Below are positions 48,741 through 61,083 of a stretch of DNA of 64,000 nucleotides, piece by piece. The position numbers and the translations under genes were made by a program. The stretch spans positions 310,001 to 374,000 of the forward strand of contig JAALGY010000017.1 of assembly GCA_032358165.1 (NCBI GenBank), written 5' to 3'. This DNA is from Diplosphaera chodatii. Taxonomy: Eukaryota; Chlorophyta; Trebouxiophyceae; Prasiolales; Stichococcaceae. The stretch's first letter is position 1. Each line of letters begins with the position of its first letter. The notes under the pieces are model-generated. The model saw nothing but the letters and a program-made list of their open reading frames with translations. It did no database searches and had not been told where the DNA came from.

Positions 48741-49091
48741 ATGCCGCCAAAGGCAGAGAAGGCTCCCGCCAAGAAGAAGCTCGGAGGAGCAAACAAGAAG
48801 AAGAAGAAGACCAAAGCCGAGACCTACAAGATCTACATCTACAAGGTCCTGAAGCAGGTCCACCCGGACACGGGTATCTCCTCAAAGGCCATGTCCATCA
48901 TGAACTCCTTCATCAACGACATCTTCGAGAAGATGGGCTCTGAGACGGCGTCACTAGCCCGGTACAACAAGAAGCCCACCGTCACCAGCCGTGAGATCCA
49001 GACTGCGGTGCGGCTCATCCTGCCCGGCGAGCTGGCCAAGCACGCCGTGTCTGAGGGCACCAAGGCCGTGACCAAGTTCACCTCCACATAG
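48741..49091 (+). CDS. Histone H2B
   Basis: Intronless, 116 residues, ATG 48741-48743, TAG 49089-49091. It has a Lys-rich tail ([13 protein letters not shown] and a six-Lys cluster), the histone fold ([30 protein letters not shown]) and the conserved end [20 protein letters not shown] to AVTKFTST, typical of green-lineage H2B. The Lys of [14 protein letters not shown] is the conserved ubiquitination site. The loop before alpha-2 reads [13 protein letters not shown], slightly divergent from the common ASEASRLARYNKK type. Upstream frame extension to 48594 is not coding. Confidence 0.98.
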   Translation: MPPKAEKAPAKKKLGGANKKKKKTKAETYKIYIYKVLKQVHPDTGISSKAMSIMNSFINDIFEKMGSETASLARYNKKPTVTSREIQTAVRLILPGELAKHAVSEGTKAVTKFTST

Positions 49092-49097
49092 GCGGCC

Positions 49098-49118
49098 GCT
49101 GCGCATCAACGGCGCAGC
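49098..49118 (+). terminator. Perfect 7-bp stem-loop just after H2B
   Basis: GCTGCGC, 7-nt loop ATCAACG, GCGCAGC, starting 7 bp after the stop codon. Position is right for an algal histone 3'-end palindrome, but it does not match the animal histone stem-loop consensus. Confidence 0.4.
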
Positions 49119-50141
49119 TGAAGTGGCCAGCACTGATGCCGCAGCTGCAGCTAGAGGTGCCAGCTGCCCTGCGCCTTTGCTACCGCCAGGAGGGTTGCTG
49201 CTGCTTGTCAGGCGCTGTACCCGCAGCAGCGGCGAGTGCTCGCCTTCAGTCGTGCTGTGCAAATGCCACAGGGTCTGACCCACTGTACTTGACAAACGAA
49301 CAATCTGTTGGCATGGTAGCAGGTACAGCGCAGCAAGGCTGTTGCCTTGACATGACGTTGCAGCTGCTGCACATGCTTGCTTGCAGCCATGACGCATCGC
49401 TTGTTTTGAATCCCGTGCGTGTCTGACCTGCAAATGCACCTTGACATGTGGGAAGCTATGCCTGCCATATGGTGGGTCTATGGTCGTACGCCACGCCATC
49501 ACACAGCCGATATGCGCACCCAAAGAGCTGGACCAAGACATTGCGCAGACTGAAGTCTGTGTGTGAGACACCTTCCGTGGCATACCGTACATGTTACTGT
49601 ATCCAGCAAGAGGCGCTGTGGCCATGCAGTCCACTGGTGGAGTGTTGATCGACTTGGTGCAGAGTGCACCTGCGGTGCTAGCTGCTAGGGCACCTCGCGG
49701 GTGGATGCCTTGGACCACAGCATATCCTGCAGCCAGCTAAGGCTGAGTGGAGCAGATGCTGTCGGCGCTGTCGGACAAGGCTGTGACGGCTGCAGGGACA
49801 TGGCTGTCAGGGTGTCAGCAAAGTGTGACAGTGCATGCGCTGTGATGGAGATTGAGATCAAATGTGTGTCTGGATGCCGTCATCATGCACGGCTTTGGAC
49901 AAGACCGCGTTCGCTCCATCCACCACGCTGCCCACGGCCCGATAGATCACGCATGCACGGATGCTGGCCACGCACCTTGGAGGAACATTGGACGTTTCTG
50001 GGCGTAGGGCCCGGCGCATTGTCACCCACTTCTGAGCTGGCTGCATTTCCCGTTGTAATTGGGTACCGAAACTGTGTCTTGTATCCAGTGTGGAGCTACC
50101 GCAAGCGTTCAATCAGCTTTTGTTGGCTTTCAGTAAGGCAG
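49119..50141. other. Intergenic region upstream of the oxidase gene
   Basis: About 1 kb with no credible gene; short frames lack codon bias. It should contain the 3' end of H2B and the promoter of the glyoxal-oxidase-like gene. Confidence 0.5.
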
Positions 50142-53100
50142 ATGAGTACCATGACTCCGTTCGTGAGCGCGCTGCTGGCCGCAACACTTGCCGTCGCAAC
50201 CTTGATGGGAAACGCAGCAGCCGCGGCGCAGCAGATTCCGGTGTCGGCCACAGCACAGGACATCACTGCAGACGATCCAGTCGGCCTCGGGCGCCTCAAG
50301 GTGCGCGCAAACGGTAGTAAACTGGCATGCTGACGGGTCATCATGCGTGCACATCATGTCATGTGCCCCGGACACCGACGCCTACTTCGATGCCCTGATG
50401 CCTCGTGTGGCAACGGTGATGAGCTGCATGATACCTCACCTCGTTGCATCGCATCCAACACAGCGCATGACTCCTGTTGCCTGCCAAGCGCAAGCACCTG
50501 GGCAGTAGTTGCCTGACGACAGACTGATCTGCTGATCGTCGGCGAGGTCATTGCCGTGCAAGCGGACGCCGGGTGCTGATCGCAGGCGCTCCTGGGCAAC
50601 CCTCCGCAGTTTTTCGCGGCCTATCAGTACATGAGCTTCCCGCCGGGCCGCTACAACGTCGACCCCAGCATTGACCCGAACAACGGCACGGCCGACGACA
50701 GTGAGCCAACAACAACCTACCTGCCTGCCGACCACACTGTCAACTGCATCTTATAACGTACCAGTGACCAACATCAAGCCTGCTTTGCAATGATTTCCTT
50801 GATCGCTAAGCGGCGTAGCATCGTAAATTGCCCATCACCAGTAGGAATCTATCTTCAGGTGCGGCAGCGCAGATTGGCAGATGGAGGCTGGCTGGCAACA
50901 CGGGCGCATTTGCGATCCACGCGCTGCCGTTCACCGACGGTACGGTGCTGTTCTACCAGCGCCTCAGCACAGCCAACGGTTCTGTTGTCAATCCGTCCCT
51001 CAAGGTACGTGCGGTGCAGCATGCAGGCCTAGCTGACTTCTTCCATGCGCTGATGAGCATGATGCATCACAAATTGTGATGCATCACACTCGTGTCACGA
51101 GGGTCTTGACAACCACAGCATACATTGGCCCAAATGCAGGATGGTGCTTCATTGTCATGGTATGCGACTTGTTGCACCCGCCGGTGTGGTATGGATGACC
51201 CACTGTGCTGGCACGCAGCTCACCTCCGCGGATGGGACGTCAAGGGTCGAGATTGCTTCGCTGTACGACCTGCCGACGGGGAAGTTCCGGCCGTACCACA
51301 TCACCTACAACCCCTTCTGCAACGGCCATGCCCTGCTGCCCGACGGGCGCGGCATCCTTGTGGGAGGTGGGCCAGCCCTGCACCGAGCGGCATGCATGCG
51401 CGCGCTCTGACACGGCGGCTGCATGCCGTGTCTGAGTGCAGCATGCGGGCTCGCAGATAGATGCTCAGATCGGATGGTGCTTGCATCATGCAAGTGACAG
51501 CCTGATCCCCAGCTGCAGCATGCAGGCTCGCAGGCGGTCACAACAGCTGGGTGGTTGCGCCATGCAGGTGACAACCTGAACCCCAACCCGCCGCACCTGC
51601 GCGTCGGCTTCCAGGCGGTGCAGGTGTACGATCCCAGCACCCAGGGGGTGGAGGTCGTCAGCTGGCTGCAGCGCGCACGGTGGTACGCCACCGTCGCCAC
51701 GCTGGCCGGCGGCGACCTGCTCGTCGTGGGCGGCATGCAGCAGGTGACGAGGGCCTGTGCTCTGACATCGTTGAGGCGCCTGCCATGCCAGTGAATGATC
51801 TGCCTCGGCATCCTGGCATGTGCCAGGACCGAAGCTGCTGCTGTCTGCTGACGTCTGTTGGGTTTCAACCATGTCTGCTGCATCTGCAACTTTCTGCTAC
51901 TGCGCTGTTGCAGGAGGCGGGTGGGTTTGCCAGCACGCCCGGTCCGACGTCAACGACCAATCCGCGGGTGAAGTGCAGCAGAAACGCTCCTGGCTCGAAC
52001 GCCGACCCAGCGTTCGACAACCCCACGTACAACATCATCAGCAGCCGCAACTTCAGCCACAGCCCGCAGCTGGCGCTGCGCATCCTGCTGAAAGCCTGGC
52101 CAGTCGGCTCGTACCCCTTCGTGGTGCAGCTGCCCAGCGGCTCGGTCCTTGTGGTTGCTGGTAGGTCCGTTGCAAACTGACCCACCACTGTCTGCTGCTC
52201 CAGCATGCATTAACGTGTCCGGTTGGCAGAGCATCTTCCAGCACTCTGTACTGCTGGAAGAGCGCCGAGCATGTCGTGCAGGGCATGGAACAGCAGCATG
52301 ATGCAGTTCCGGGATCCCATCGCACCCTCACGCCTGGTCTGCCCGCTGCAGGGCAGGAGGTGGAGGCGCGGTTCTTTACCCCCACCGGCGCGCGCAACGA
52401 CACCGCGATGGGGTACCTGCCCAAGCTGCCGACTAGCGTTAATTACCCGATGTACGGCAGCCTGGCGCTGCTGGATCTGGAGCCGCCCGCCTACGCCGCG
52501 CAGGTGTGATGCAGCAGCTGCTGCGTTTCATATGTGTGTGGACACACCTGTCACATACGCAGCAGCCGTGTGAAGGGTTTGTCTACCTCTACACGCATGT
52601 GTTGAGGCTGCCGTCAATAGGGACTGGGATGTCAAGCTGCACACTGAAGACTGGGTGCCCAGGGTGTGTGCAGGTATACTGTTAGGTGCTGGCGCAAGCG
52701 TGCTTTCTGCCGCAGGTGCTGATCGCCGGCGGCGGCGGGCTTCCGTGTTCAGGCGCACTGACCCCCGCCTCCAGGTCGTCATACCTGATCAACGTCACGC
52801 ACGGCGCCGACCACAGCATCACGGAGGAGCTGATGAGATACCGCAGAGTGGTAAGCCATCGTATCTCTGAGCTCCTGCATGGCTGGCGGGTTCAGCCATG
52901 CATGCTGTTGGGATCCAGCCCTGCTGGCCGCTTGCGCCTGCGGTTCACAGGGGATGTGTTGGGCATGCTGCAGATGGGCGACCTCGTCAACCTGCCCGAC
53001 GGCAGAATCTTCCTTTGCAACGGCGCCAAAGTGGGTGAGTCAGTCCCAAATGAGCAGCTTCATTTGCTGTTGACACCCTGTGATGCTCGCCCTCTGCAGG

Positions 53101-53998
53101 CAGACCCAGGTGTTGCCGCGACAGTGAGCACCACCGCCTGCTGACTGGACACTGGTCACCAGCTGACTGCTCCGGTTGTGCTGGCAACAACAGGACTAGG
53201 CGGCGGCGCTGGTGTGGGCCAGAGCAACGCGTTCAACGGGACAACCGTCGCAGAGATGTATGACCCGTCGCAGCCGGTGGGTCAGCGGTGGAGCACCGTG
53301 GCCGACAGCAGAGTCTGGCGGATGTACCACTCGATTGCGTTCCTGACGCCCAATGCGGAGGTGCGGGGCGTGCGCCCACGCAGCAGCTTATTTGCACACA
53401 CACTCTGCCAGCGCTCATGTAAGTCATATGTGGTGCCGCCGGCCATCCCTCAGTCACAGGTCCTCACAACATGATCTGCGTGACGTCACAGCTGAGCGGG
53501 GCGCTACATCTTAAACCCAGATGTCCTCTTGCAGGTGTTCGTGGCAGGCAGCGAGGTGACCGCTGAGCGGCGCGCACAGATCTACACGCCAAACTATCTG
53601 CTGAACGGCAGGCCGCGCCCAAGGCTCACGCGTGTGCCGCCCAGCATCGCCCACAACGCCACGTTCAGGCTGAGCTTCGCCAGCGTGCCATCCCTGGACA
53701 GGTCTGTCACTGGGTGTCTGCACTATCTGCTGGACCGTCATTTCAAGTGGTAGAGCAACAGGTGATGTGACACCGGCTTCTTGGTATCCGCAGGGTGGTG
53801 CTGACACGGCTGGCCGGCGCAACGCACGGCAACCACTTCGACCAGCGCCAGGTTGTGCTGGCCTGCAGCGCCGCCAGCGGGGCGGCGGTGCAGTGCCGGG
53901 CGCCGCCGGACGGCAACGTCGCGCCGCCTGGCGTGTATATGGTGTTCGGGCTGCTGAACGGCACGCCGAGCGTCGCAAAGTATGTGACGCTGCGCTAA
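50142..53998 (+). CDS. Glyoxal-oxidase-like copper radical oxidase, secreted
   Basis: 625-residue model. Exons: 50142-50300, 50586-50700, 50859-51004, 51219-51366, 51568-51743, 51914-52160, 52352-52503, 52716-52850, 52974-53034, 53194-53360, 53535-53701, 53794-53998; phases agree throughout. Residues 1 to about 30 are a signal peptide (FVSALLAATLAVATLMGNAA). Kelch-like blades follow, each with a DGR/VVGG turn (ALLPDGRGILVGG, LPSGSVLVVAG). The copper radical site appears complete: Cys174 (NPFCNGH) and Tyr229 (RARWYATV) for the thioether cofactor, Tyr491-His492 (RMYHS) and His569/His572 (THGNHFDQR) as ligands. The C-terminal DUF1929 domain ends AKYVTLR. The family oxidises aldehydes or alcohols with release of hydrogen peroxide, usually at the cell wall. 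The 5' exons are least certain. Confidence 0.88.
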
Positions 53999-54507
53999 GA
54001 CGATGCTGGCGCCAGCTGGGCGGGCACCGGGTCTCATAAAGGGGAGGTTCTGTGGCCAGCCTTCGTGGGGTGCTGCAGCTGTGTGCAGACATGTGGCAAG
54101 ATTATGCCGCGCGTGTAGTGTGGCGCATGTGGGCACACATCTGCTAGTTGCATGATTAAAAACCTGCACTGACTTGTAGTGTGATGCTGTCTATGCATGA
54201 CCTCTGCCTTGCTCCCCAGCACATGTGCATGAGGGCCAAAACTAAGTTCTACGGTTCACTGGTGCGCATTGAATGATTGTTTGATTGTCGCCTGATTGTT
54301 GTGACAATCGATGCAAGATAATTTGTGAGTAGTGAGCTCGTTGCTTGTTGAACGACTGCTAGTGTGTCATGAGTGCCGCCAGCACAAACCCAGCACTGAT
54401 TACATCCTCGACTGCTGTCTACAACAATAACCAGTCGGAAGTGCTCTTCTCAAGATCCCGAACATGTTCCAGGCACATCATCTACTTGCCATGTGTGTCT
54501 GTTCAGC
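53999..54507. other. Convergent intergenic region of module 1
   Basis: About 510 bp between the oxidase gene (+) and the F-box/LRR gene (-). TTACA at 54400-54404 is a reverse-strand TGTAA about 105 bp beyond the latter's stop. Confidence 0.55.
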
Positions 54508-55694
54508 TCATGTGATCAACTTGCAGCCCTTCTCATGCGACAGCTGCACCAGGTGCCCCAGCACCGCAGCGTCTGCCCAGGTCCACGACCGCTGGCTGAC
54601 GTCGAGGATCTTCAGGCGGCGCATGCCCCGCAGCGCTTCCAGAGTCGCCTCAGTGAGTGGCACGCTGTCCAGCAGCACCAGCCGCCTGAGCTGGTGCTTG
54701 CCAGCCAGCACGGGCCGCAGGTCCGTGAGGGCAGGATTGCCATGCAGCTTAAGGTCTATCAGCTCTGTGAGCGGCGCCAGCGGCGGCAGCCGGGTCAGGT
54801 TACAGTTGATGACGTAGAGTGCAAGCAGCTGCGGCAGGTTTGAAATGCCCGCTGGCAGCGTGCTGAAGCCGCACTCCTGAAAGTGCAACATGTTCAGCGC
54901 TGTGAGGGCGGAAGCTTGCGCCATCAGCGGCGCAATCAGTGGCGCAACGTCCACACCGTCGCTGACGAACAGCAGCTTCTGCAGCTTGGTCAGCTGCATG
55001 CTCTGTATGACGAACGGCGGCTGCTGCGCAGGCGGCGGCTCCTCAAGGGGTAGCGCCAGATGCAAGTCTCGCAGGCTGCGCAGCGAGCACAGCGGCGCCC
55101 AGTGCTGTGGCCGAAAATCAGGTGACAGGAGCGTCACTGATTGCAGCGTTGCTGCCAGCGCATTCAGCGTGAACGCTGGAATGCGCTCGATATCGACATT
55201 CTGCGGGTGGGTCAGCAGCAGCGGCGTTTGCTTTGGCGCCAGCACGCCAGCCACAGCGTGCAGAATTGTTTGCGCGCCAAGCGCGACCTCAGGCTCAAAG
55301 AGACGATCCAACTCAATATGACTGTTGTCCTCGATCAAGCGGACCTCGGTGATACCTGCGTGCAGAGGCCGGTGTCCATTGTCAACAGGAGGCGACCTGG
55401 ACTCTGACATGTTGCCTGTGCAGCACATTCGCTGAGGTCACCTGCTTGGCGTGCGACCAGCCACTGCAGCAGTGACTTCAGCTTCGCAGTGATGTGTGCC
55501 TGCTCCGCCAACAGCCGCACACCAATGCTGCCCCAGGTCCCCGGCACGAATGGCTGCTTCAACAGGCGCCGCAGCCGCATGCAGCTCCGCTGCACATGCT
55601 GCTGCTTGTCAACAACGCTGACGTGCTGCAGTACCTCGCTCAACAGTTCGTCTGGCAGACCAAGCAACTGCATCGGCCGCTTGGCGGCGCACAT
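54508..55694 (-). CDS. F-box/LRR protein, second family, copy 1
   Basis: 366 residues from two exons, 55442-55694 and 54508-55355 (phase 1 junction). The F-box is at about residues 11-50 (LLGLPDELLSEVLQHVSV, then RSCMRLRRLL, and TWGSIGVRL). From about residue 180 there are regular LRRs of 22-24 residues: LTALNMLHFQECGFSTLPAG, LPQLLALYVINCNLTRLPPL, LTELIDLKLHGNPAL, HQLRRLVLLDSVPL, MRRLKILDVSQ. It ends KLIT. Predicted SCF substrate receptor in the cytosol or nucleus. It shares no obvious exon structure or sequence with the + strand array, so it is a separate family. Copies 2 and 3 lie at 58250 and 61945. Confidence 0.88.
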
Positions 55695-57268
55695 TGTGAT
55701 GTTGCTCTGGCGGCGGCCGCACGGGAAGCACACAGCAGGTGGGCAGCTGCGGCGACACAGGGCAACAGCTGGCTTTCGGCCGCTGTTGCGGCTGGTGAAT
55801 CTTAGTCCAGCTGAAGTGCATGAGATTTCGAGCATGCAGCAGTACAATTGATCCAAAGTGTGTACGGTGAACGCAGTCTGGGACGCTGCGATGCATGCTG
55901 GCACTTGCATGGTTTGCACTACGCCGAGGGGTGAACGGCACATGTCAACATATCGCACCAGCAGCAAAGCGCGTGGTCATTCTCTTGATCGCTACGGTGT
56001 GGGCAGGGTTGCACATGGCGGCATCTTGCCCAAGAGAATGGGAACATTGAACAAGCCTGTCTTCAGCGGCATGCCAGTTCCAACCCGGAACTCAGGCTTC
56101 GAGCAACAGCAGCTGTTCCGCATGCTGTGGGAGTGCTGCTAGCCTGCTTTCGTGCCACCAAGACTGGGGTCCGCCATTGGCTTTGCTGCCGCAGCGGGTG
56201 GGGTGCAGCAGGCAACGCCAACAGATCAGGCTTGTTTAAAGCCCTCATCAGCGCGAAGAGCACATGTAGCTGGCGTACCCAATGCCTGCACAGGTTTACA
56301 CTCCCGCTGGCAGACACGGCATGATATGTGGCATGCTTGATCAGGTCCCATGGCAACTGGTGCGCTTCGCTGCACATGCAGAAGCGTTGTGACCCCGGAC
56401 TTGGTAAATCCTGTGCAGTTCACCCTCGCAAATCTGCTGTGTTGTACACGTCCTTTTGCCCCATCACAAGCGGGTGCGCCGGCTCGCTCCCTGAGGAGCA
56501 GGGACTCTGTCGGTTGACGGCCATCACCATCGTGCTGAGCCAGGTGGCCGTTGTGCGATTGTTGCGCCGGTGCGTTCCATGTCCATCTGCCTGAGTGCCG
56601 AGCTGCGTGCAGGTTGCTAAGGTGTTGCATCTGGCTGCAGGCTCCCACAGGTGCCTGCTGGGCGGCTGGCATCTCACAGCATGAACGCCAGGTCACTGAC
56701 TGCTGCAGCCACAAGCAGGTGAAGTTGGTGACGCAAGTGCAGCATGCAGCATGCTGCACCACGTCAGGACGGATTGCTGGGCAATGTGCTGCTTGAGCTG
56801 ACAAGCTGTTGAATGCATCGTTGGCTACCTCCCGAAGGATGTACAGCGCTTGCCTTGCGAGGTACCTATGTTGCGGCCTGTACCGCCTGCTTGCAACGGC
56901 ATGCTCACCTCTTTCCCAATGTCATGCTGCAGGTTATCTAGGCACCTGCTTTGGGGACGTTTCACGTGATCAATGTCCCGCCCAGCTCCGAGTACAGCAT
57001 CAGCAGGAGGGAGCCTGTGACACTCCACAGCCGGGGGCAGAGACTGACGGTCACGGCCGGCGATGCCTGGTGATTGTAATGCTCTGCAGCATACCAGAAG
57101 AGCAGCGCAGAGGTAGGACGATTGTCTTTGTAAGCCCAGCTACCATCTTGCATCTGGAAACACATCAGTTGCTTTACAGAATCACACCATCTTCTGGAGG
57201 CTGCTTCATGCTGTAGAAACTTCCAGCCGGTACGACCAGACCCTTTACCCTCGGATGTGCCCTGCAGG
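55695..57268. other. Intergenic region with decayed paralogous sequence
   Basis: No intact gene. Bases about 56380-56810 and 56930-57060 resemble about 60185-60590 and 60690-60790 in module 3 (for example CTTTGGGG followed by CGCCCAGC; CAATGTGCTGCTTGAG at 56782 and 60562). Both pieces carry stops and frameshifts. They are probably decayed parts of duplicated oxidase genes or their flanks, though I could not match them to module 1 exons. Confidence 0.45.
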
Positions 57269-57750
57269 TATTTTTGGCAGGCAGCGCGGTCACCACTCAG
57301 CGAGTGCCAAGGGTATACACCGGACAATCCGCTCGATGGCAATCCACAGCCGCACCTCAGGCGTGCATCACGCACCGACAGCTTCGCTTTTCACTCACGC
57401 TCAACATATGGCGTGCCAAAGATGGGCACGGCAGTGATGAACTAAGATGCTACCGCTGCTGGTTGCATAAGCCATCTGTGCCTGGTGTGCGCCAGGTTTG
57501 GCTGACATCAGCTCGGGGTTCGCGATGCAGGGCGGTGGCCGACCTGGCTGGCTTAGTACATTCTCATGCCACACCGGCGGCGCCAGGCCATGTCGGCGCG
57601 CAACCCCATCAGCGGCGAGGTCGTGTACAGTCGTGCAGTGCCAGTTGTGAAGACTGCGCAGCTGGGTCTTCAATATGCTGTTCCGGCTGCTGCGGGACAC
57701 GCAGAGCGCCACCAAGTGCGTGACGCTGCTTCGAGGTGGCACTGGCGCTA
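57269..57750 (+). pseudogene. Glyoxal-oxidase-like relic, module 2
   Basis: Bases 57269-57405 match the penultimate exon of the intact gene (VFLAGSAVTTQRVPRVYT versus VFVAGSEVTAERRAQIYT, same CAG acceptor). Bases about 57526-57750 match its last exon (ending SATKCVTLLR versus SVAKYVTLR). Reading frames are broken between and within the blocks, the HGNHFDQR ligand segment is lost, and upstream blades are not recognisable. Probably non-functional. Confidence 0.72.
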
Positions 57751-58249
57751 ATGATGTGGGGCTGGATACCTCGCAGGTTCTCGTGTCCCACTATCAACGT
57801 CTTGATGGGCGGCAGCATGCATCTTGATTATAATGATATCTGCCGGCTGGGGCAGGCTGTATGCCGGGGCGCACCATGGTGCATGCAAGCAGCTACGTAG
57901 TGATCTGTTGGACGCAGGAATGATTTGGGTCCGTTGAATGGGTAGCATGATGCTGGCCAGATATTTGCCTGATCTCCAAGCACATGTACAACTGTGTGTT
58001 GTTTCGAATCCTGAGCATCCGGATCTGGTGATAGTATCAGCGAGTGGTTGTAGCTGCAAGCCCTTTGTCTATGCATGGCGCTGGAACATTGTTGCACAGC
58101 AAGGGACCAGCATCTGCATGTTCGACACTCCTCACAGCCTGACCGGCAGCTCACCAGATAGTGCGTCACATTGAACCCAAACCAAAGCGAGTAAGCAACC
58201 ATGCTAGCACAGTGTACACAGTGTAGATGCAAGAAGCACCCCCATGCTG
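57751..58249. other. Convergent intergenic region of module 2
   Basis: About 500 bp between the oxidase relic and F-box/LRR copy 2. Nothing recognisable as a gene. Confidence 0.5.
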
Positions 58250-59431
58250 TCATGTGATCAACGTGCACTTCCTGCTATGCGTCATCTGCACCAGCAGACC
58301 GAGTACCACAGAGTTTGCTGGGGACCATGTGCGCTTGCTGATGTCAAGCAACTGCAGGTTTGTCAGCCGAGGCAGCGCGTTCACCATGTTTTCGTTCACT
58401 GGCGTCAGACCTCGCAGCCTCAGCCGCCTCAGCTGTTGCATGTCAGCCAGTGCCGGCCGCAGATCCACCAGTGCATTGTTGTCGCTCAAGCTGAGCTCCT
58501 CCAGCCTTGTGAGCGGCGCCAGCGGCGGCAGGTGGGTCAGATCACTGCGGACTACGGCTAGGAAGGCCAGCCGAGGCAGGTTCAGCACACCCGCTGGTAG
58601 CGTGCCAAGGCTGCATCCTAAGAAGCTGAGCTTTTCCAGCGCTGTGAGGGCGGCAGCATGCGCCATAAAAGGCGCAACATCCACGTTCGTCTTAAAGAAG
58701 CGCAGATCCCGCAAACGGGTCAGCTGGAAAGCCTGAACGATGGACTGTGGCTGCTGCACATGTTGCGGCATGATCTGCTCCAGCTGGAATGTTGCCTGCT
58801 GTAGGCGTTGCAGTGAGCACAACGCCACCCAATGCTGCACCTTGAAGTCGGTGCATTTGAAATAGGCTGCATGCAGCGCTAATCCGAGCGCAGTCACAGT
58901 GGAAGCCGAAAGGCTCCCGAAGTCGATCGTCTGCGGGTGGAGAATCAACAGCGGCGGCGGCTGCTCCAGACTCACAAATGGCGCCAGAGCACCAGCCAGT
59001 GCGTGCAGCACCATGCGTGCGCCATGCGCCGGTGCAGCCTCATCGCTGTCCTCCACGAGCAGTTCCACAGTCCTGATACCTGAGTGCATCGAACCAATGT
59101 CTGCGGCTCACATCGATGGGATGGTTCGTCCTGCTGTGACTCCACAGCCTGTGGTCATGGCACTGTGTCTGCAACTACCTGCTTGGCGCGAGGTTAGCCA
59201 CTGCAGCAGCGCTCCCAGCTGGGTGGCAGTTACCGGCTCAGCCTGCTGCACCCTCACGCGGACGCTGCCCCAGGTCCTGCGTGCGATTGGCTGCATCAAC
59301 AGGCGCCGCAGCCGCATGCAGCACAGCTGCACATTCTGTTGCTTGTCAGCGACGCTGACGTGCTGCAGCACCTCGCTCAACAGCTCGTCTGGTAAGTCAA
59401 GCAACTGCGTTGGCCGCCTGGCAGCGGACAT
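58250..59431 (-). CDS. F-box/LRR protein, second family, copy 2
   Basis: 360 residues from exons 59179-59431 and 58250-59079; exon 1 has exactly the same length (253 bp) and phase as copy 1. The F-box is LLDLPDELLSEVLQHVSV with CCMRLRRLL. LRRs include LTALEKLSFLGCSLGTLPAG, LPRLAFLAVVRSDLTHLPPL, LTRLEELSLSDNNAL and MQQLRRLRLRGLTPV. It ends KCTLIT. All frames are open. The ligand face of the LRRs differs clearly from copy 1 while the LRR framework is kept, which is the pattern expected of receptors changing specificity. It faces the decayed oxidase copy of module 2. Confidence 0.87.
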
Positions 59432-61083
59432 AGCCACGTTGCTCTGGGGGCGGGCGCAAGTACAGCACACAGCAGGTGTGCGGATGCTGCCACAACCGCG
59501 CAACGGCGGGCCTGACGCTGCTGCGGGTGGTCAACACGACAAGTCAGCTGCTGAGCTGCGTTGCTCGTGGCTGACGCGCACAAAACGCCCAATGTTGCCA
59601 GTTAGGTCACGGTAAATCTTTTCTATATTTTGAGTGGGATGATCCAATGCTGGTTGCATGCTGCGTTGCTGCCATTCGCACGGTCATTGCAAACCTGCAC
59701 TCGGGCCAGATGCTTCATTGCGCAGCATCTATGGGCCCCTTGCAGCGTCGCTGTCGTTGGATGGCATTTTCCAGGGATGAGTGGCACAGTGCCTGGCGGA
59801 CCATGGCAGCATCTTGCTCGAGCATTGCAAGCGCTTTGGGGCACTATAGGGACTTCCGATGCAACGCAGTGCACACTACCAGCCAATATCATTCAACTGC
59901 AGACTTGTAAGCTGCCAAGCTGTTGCTAGCTTGATTGGCGGCATTGACACCGGTGTCCATCATCGGCGATGCGGCAGCAGCATGAACTGCAACCAGTATA
60001 ACAGCATGTGTGGGTTGCAAGCGGCCATTGAAACAGTCGAGTATCTGCAGGCCAGTGCCCATAACGGTTGAGGCCGCTGGAAGGTTGCAATTGCGGCCCG
60101 CTGCGCCCTGAATGGCATGCCCATCCAGGTCCCTTGCCAGCTGCAGATGCGCTGCACTGGTGCGTTTGCAGGACAACATTGTCGCGAAACCTTAACACAT
60201 CCTGTGCAGCTGTCCCTCGTCAAGTCTGCCGGGCTGAGAAGTCTGTTCTTCACATCACAGGCACGTGTGCAGTCTTTTGCTCGATGCGGAGCAGGCAGTT
60301 TGTCAGTGGAATGCCCAGCAGCAGTATGCTGTGCCAGGTGGCCACACGTGCAACTCTTGCAGCCGGGCTTCCATGCACATCTATCTTCGTGGCCGTGCTG
60401 CCAGCAGGCTGTGTGCATCTCTCGCTAGGCTGCATGCTTCCACAGGTACCCGCTTGGAGCCTGATCTGCAACGCCAGCGGCCTACTGCCTGGTGCAGCCA
60501 CGCCCAGGTGAAGCTGGTGCAGCGTCTGAAGTGCCGCACCATGCCACCAGGACCTGCTGAACAATGTGCTGCTTGAGTCAACAGGCTGCGTCAAGTACTG
60601 CCTTCCAAAGGGTGTACGGCGCCTGATGTGTATGCAATTGCCTATTTGTGGCATGCACCACCTGCTTGCCAATGCTGTGCTGCAGGTAGTTTCAATGCCT
60701 GCTTTGGGGGCACCGTACATGTTTCACGTCCTGCCCAGCACTGACCACAGCGCCAGGAGGCAGACTGTAATACTTCACAGCCAGGGTTGGTGCTGACCAC
60801 CGTCGCCGGATAACTTACCAACAAAGTTGGTTGGTGGGTTATCAAAAAAGCAGGTTACCAGACGGCACGCAATCTTGTTACCAAAAGAAAGTTATTTTAT
60901 TATCAAAAGTATTTAGAATAATAAAAGACCTTGTTGCTGTCGTGCTATGTGCCAGTTCTGGCGAGCAATGCAAAGGTCTGAAATGTTGCTGTAAGCTGGG
61001 CCATACCTTGCAAATGTCAACGACTCAGCTGCAGCCAGGTCATGACATTGGTTAGTGGCTGTAATGCCTGTCGTCCAGTGTTC
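59432..61083. other. Intergenic region of module 3
   Basis: About 1.65 kb without an intact gene. Bases 60185-60590 and 60690-60790 are the module 3 counterparts of the decayed sequence at 56380-57060. Bases 60809-60925 are the AT-rich hairpin island listed separately. Confidence 0.5.
60809..60843. repeat. Hairpin at the start of an AT-rich island
   Basis: GATAACTTACCAAC and GTTGGTGGGTTATC form a 14-bp stem with two mismatches around a 7-nt loop. The following 80 bp to about 60925 are very AT-rich (TTATTTTATTATCAAAAG) in a GC-rich region and repeat GTTACCA. It may be a remnant of a small inserted element. Confidence 0.55.
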
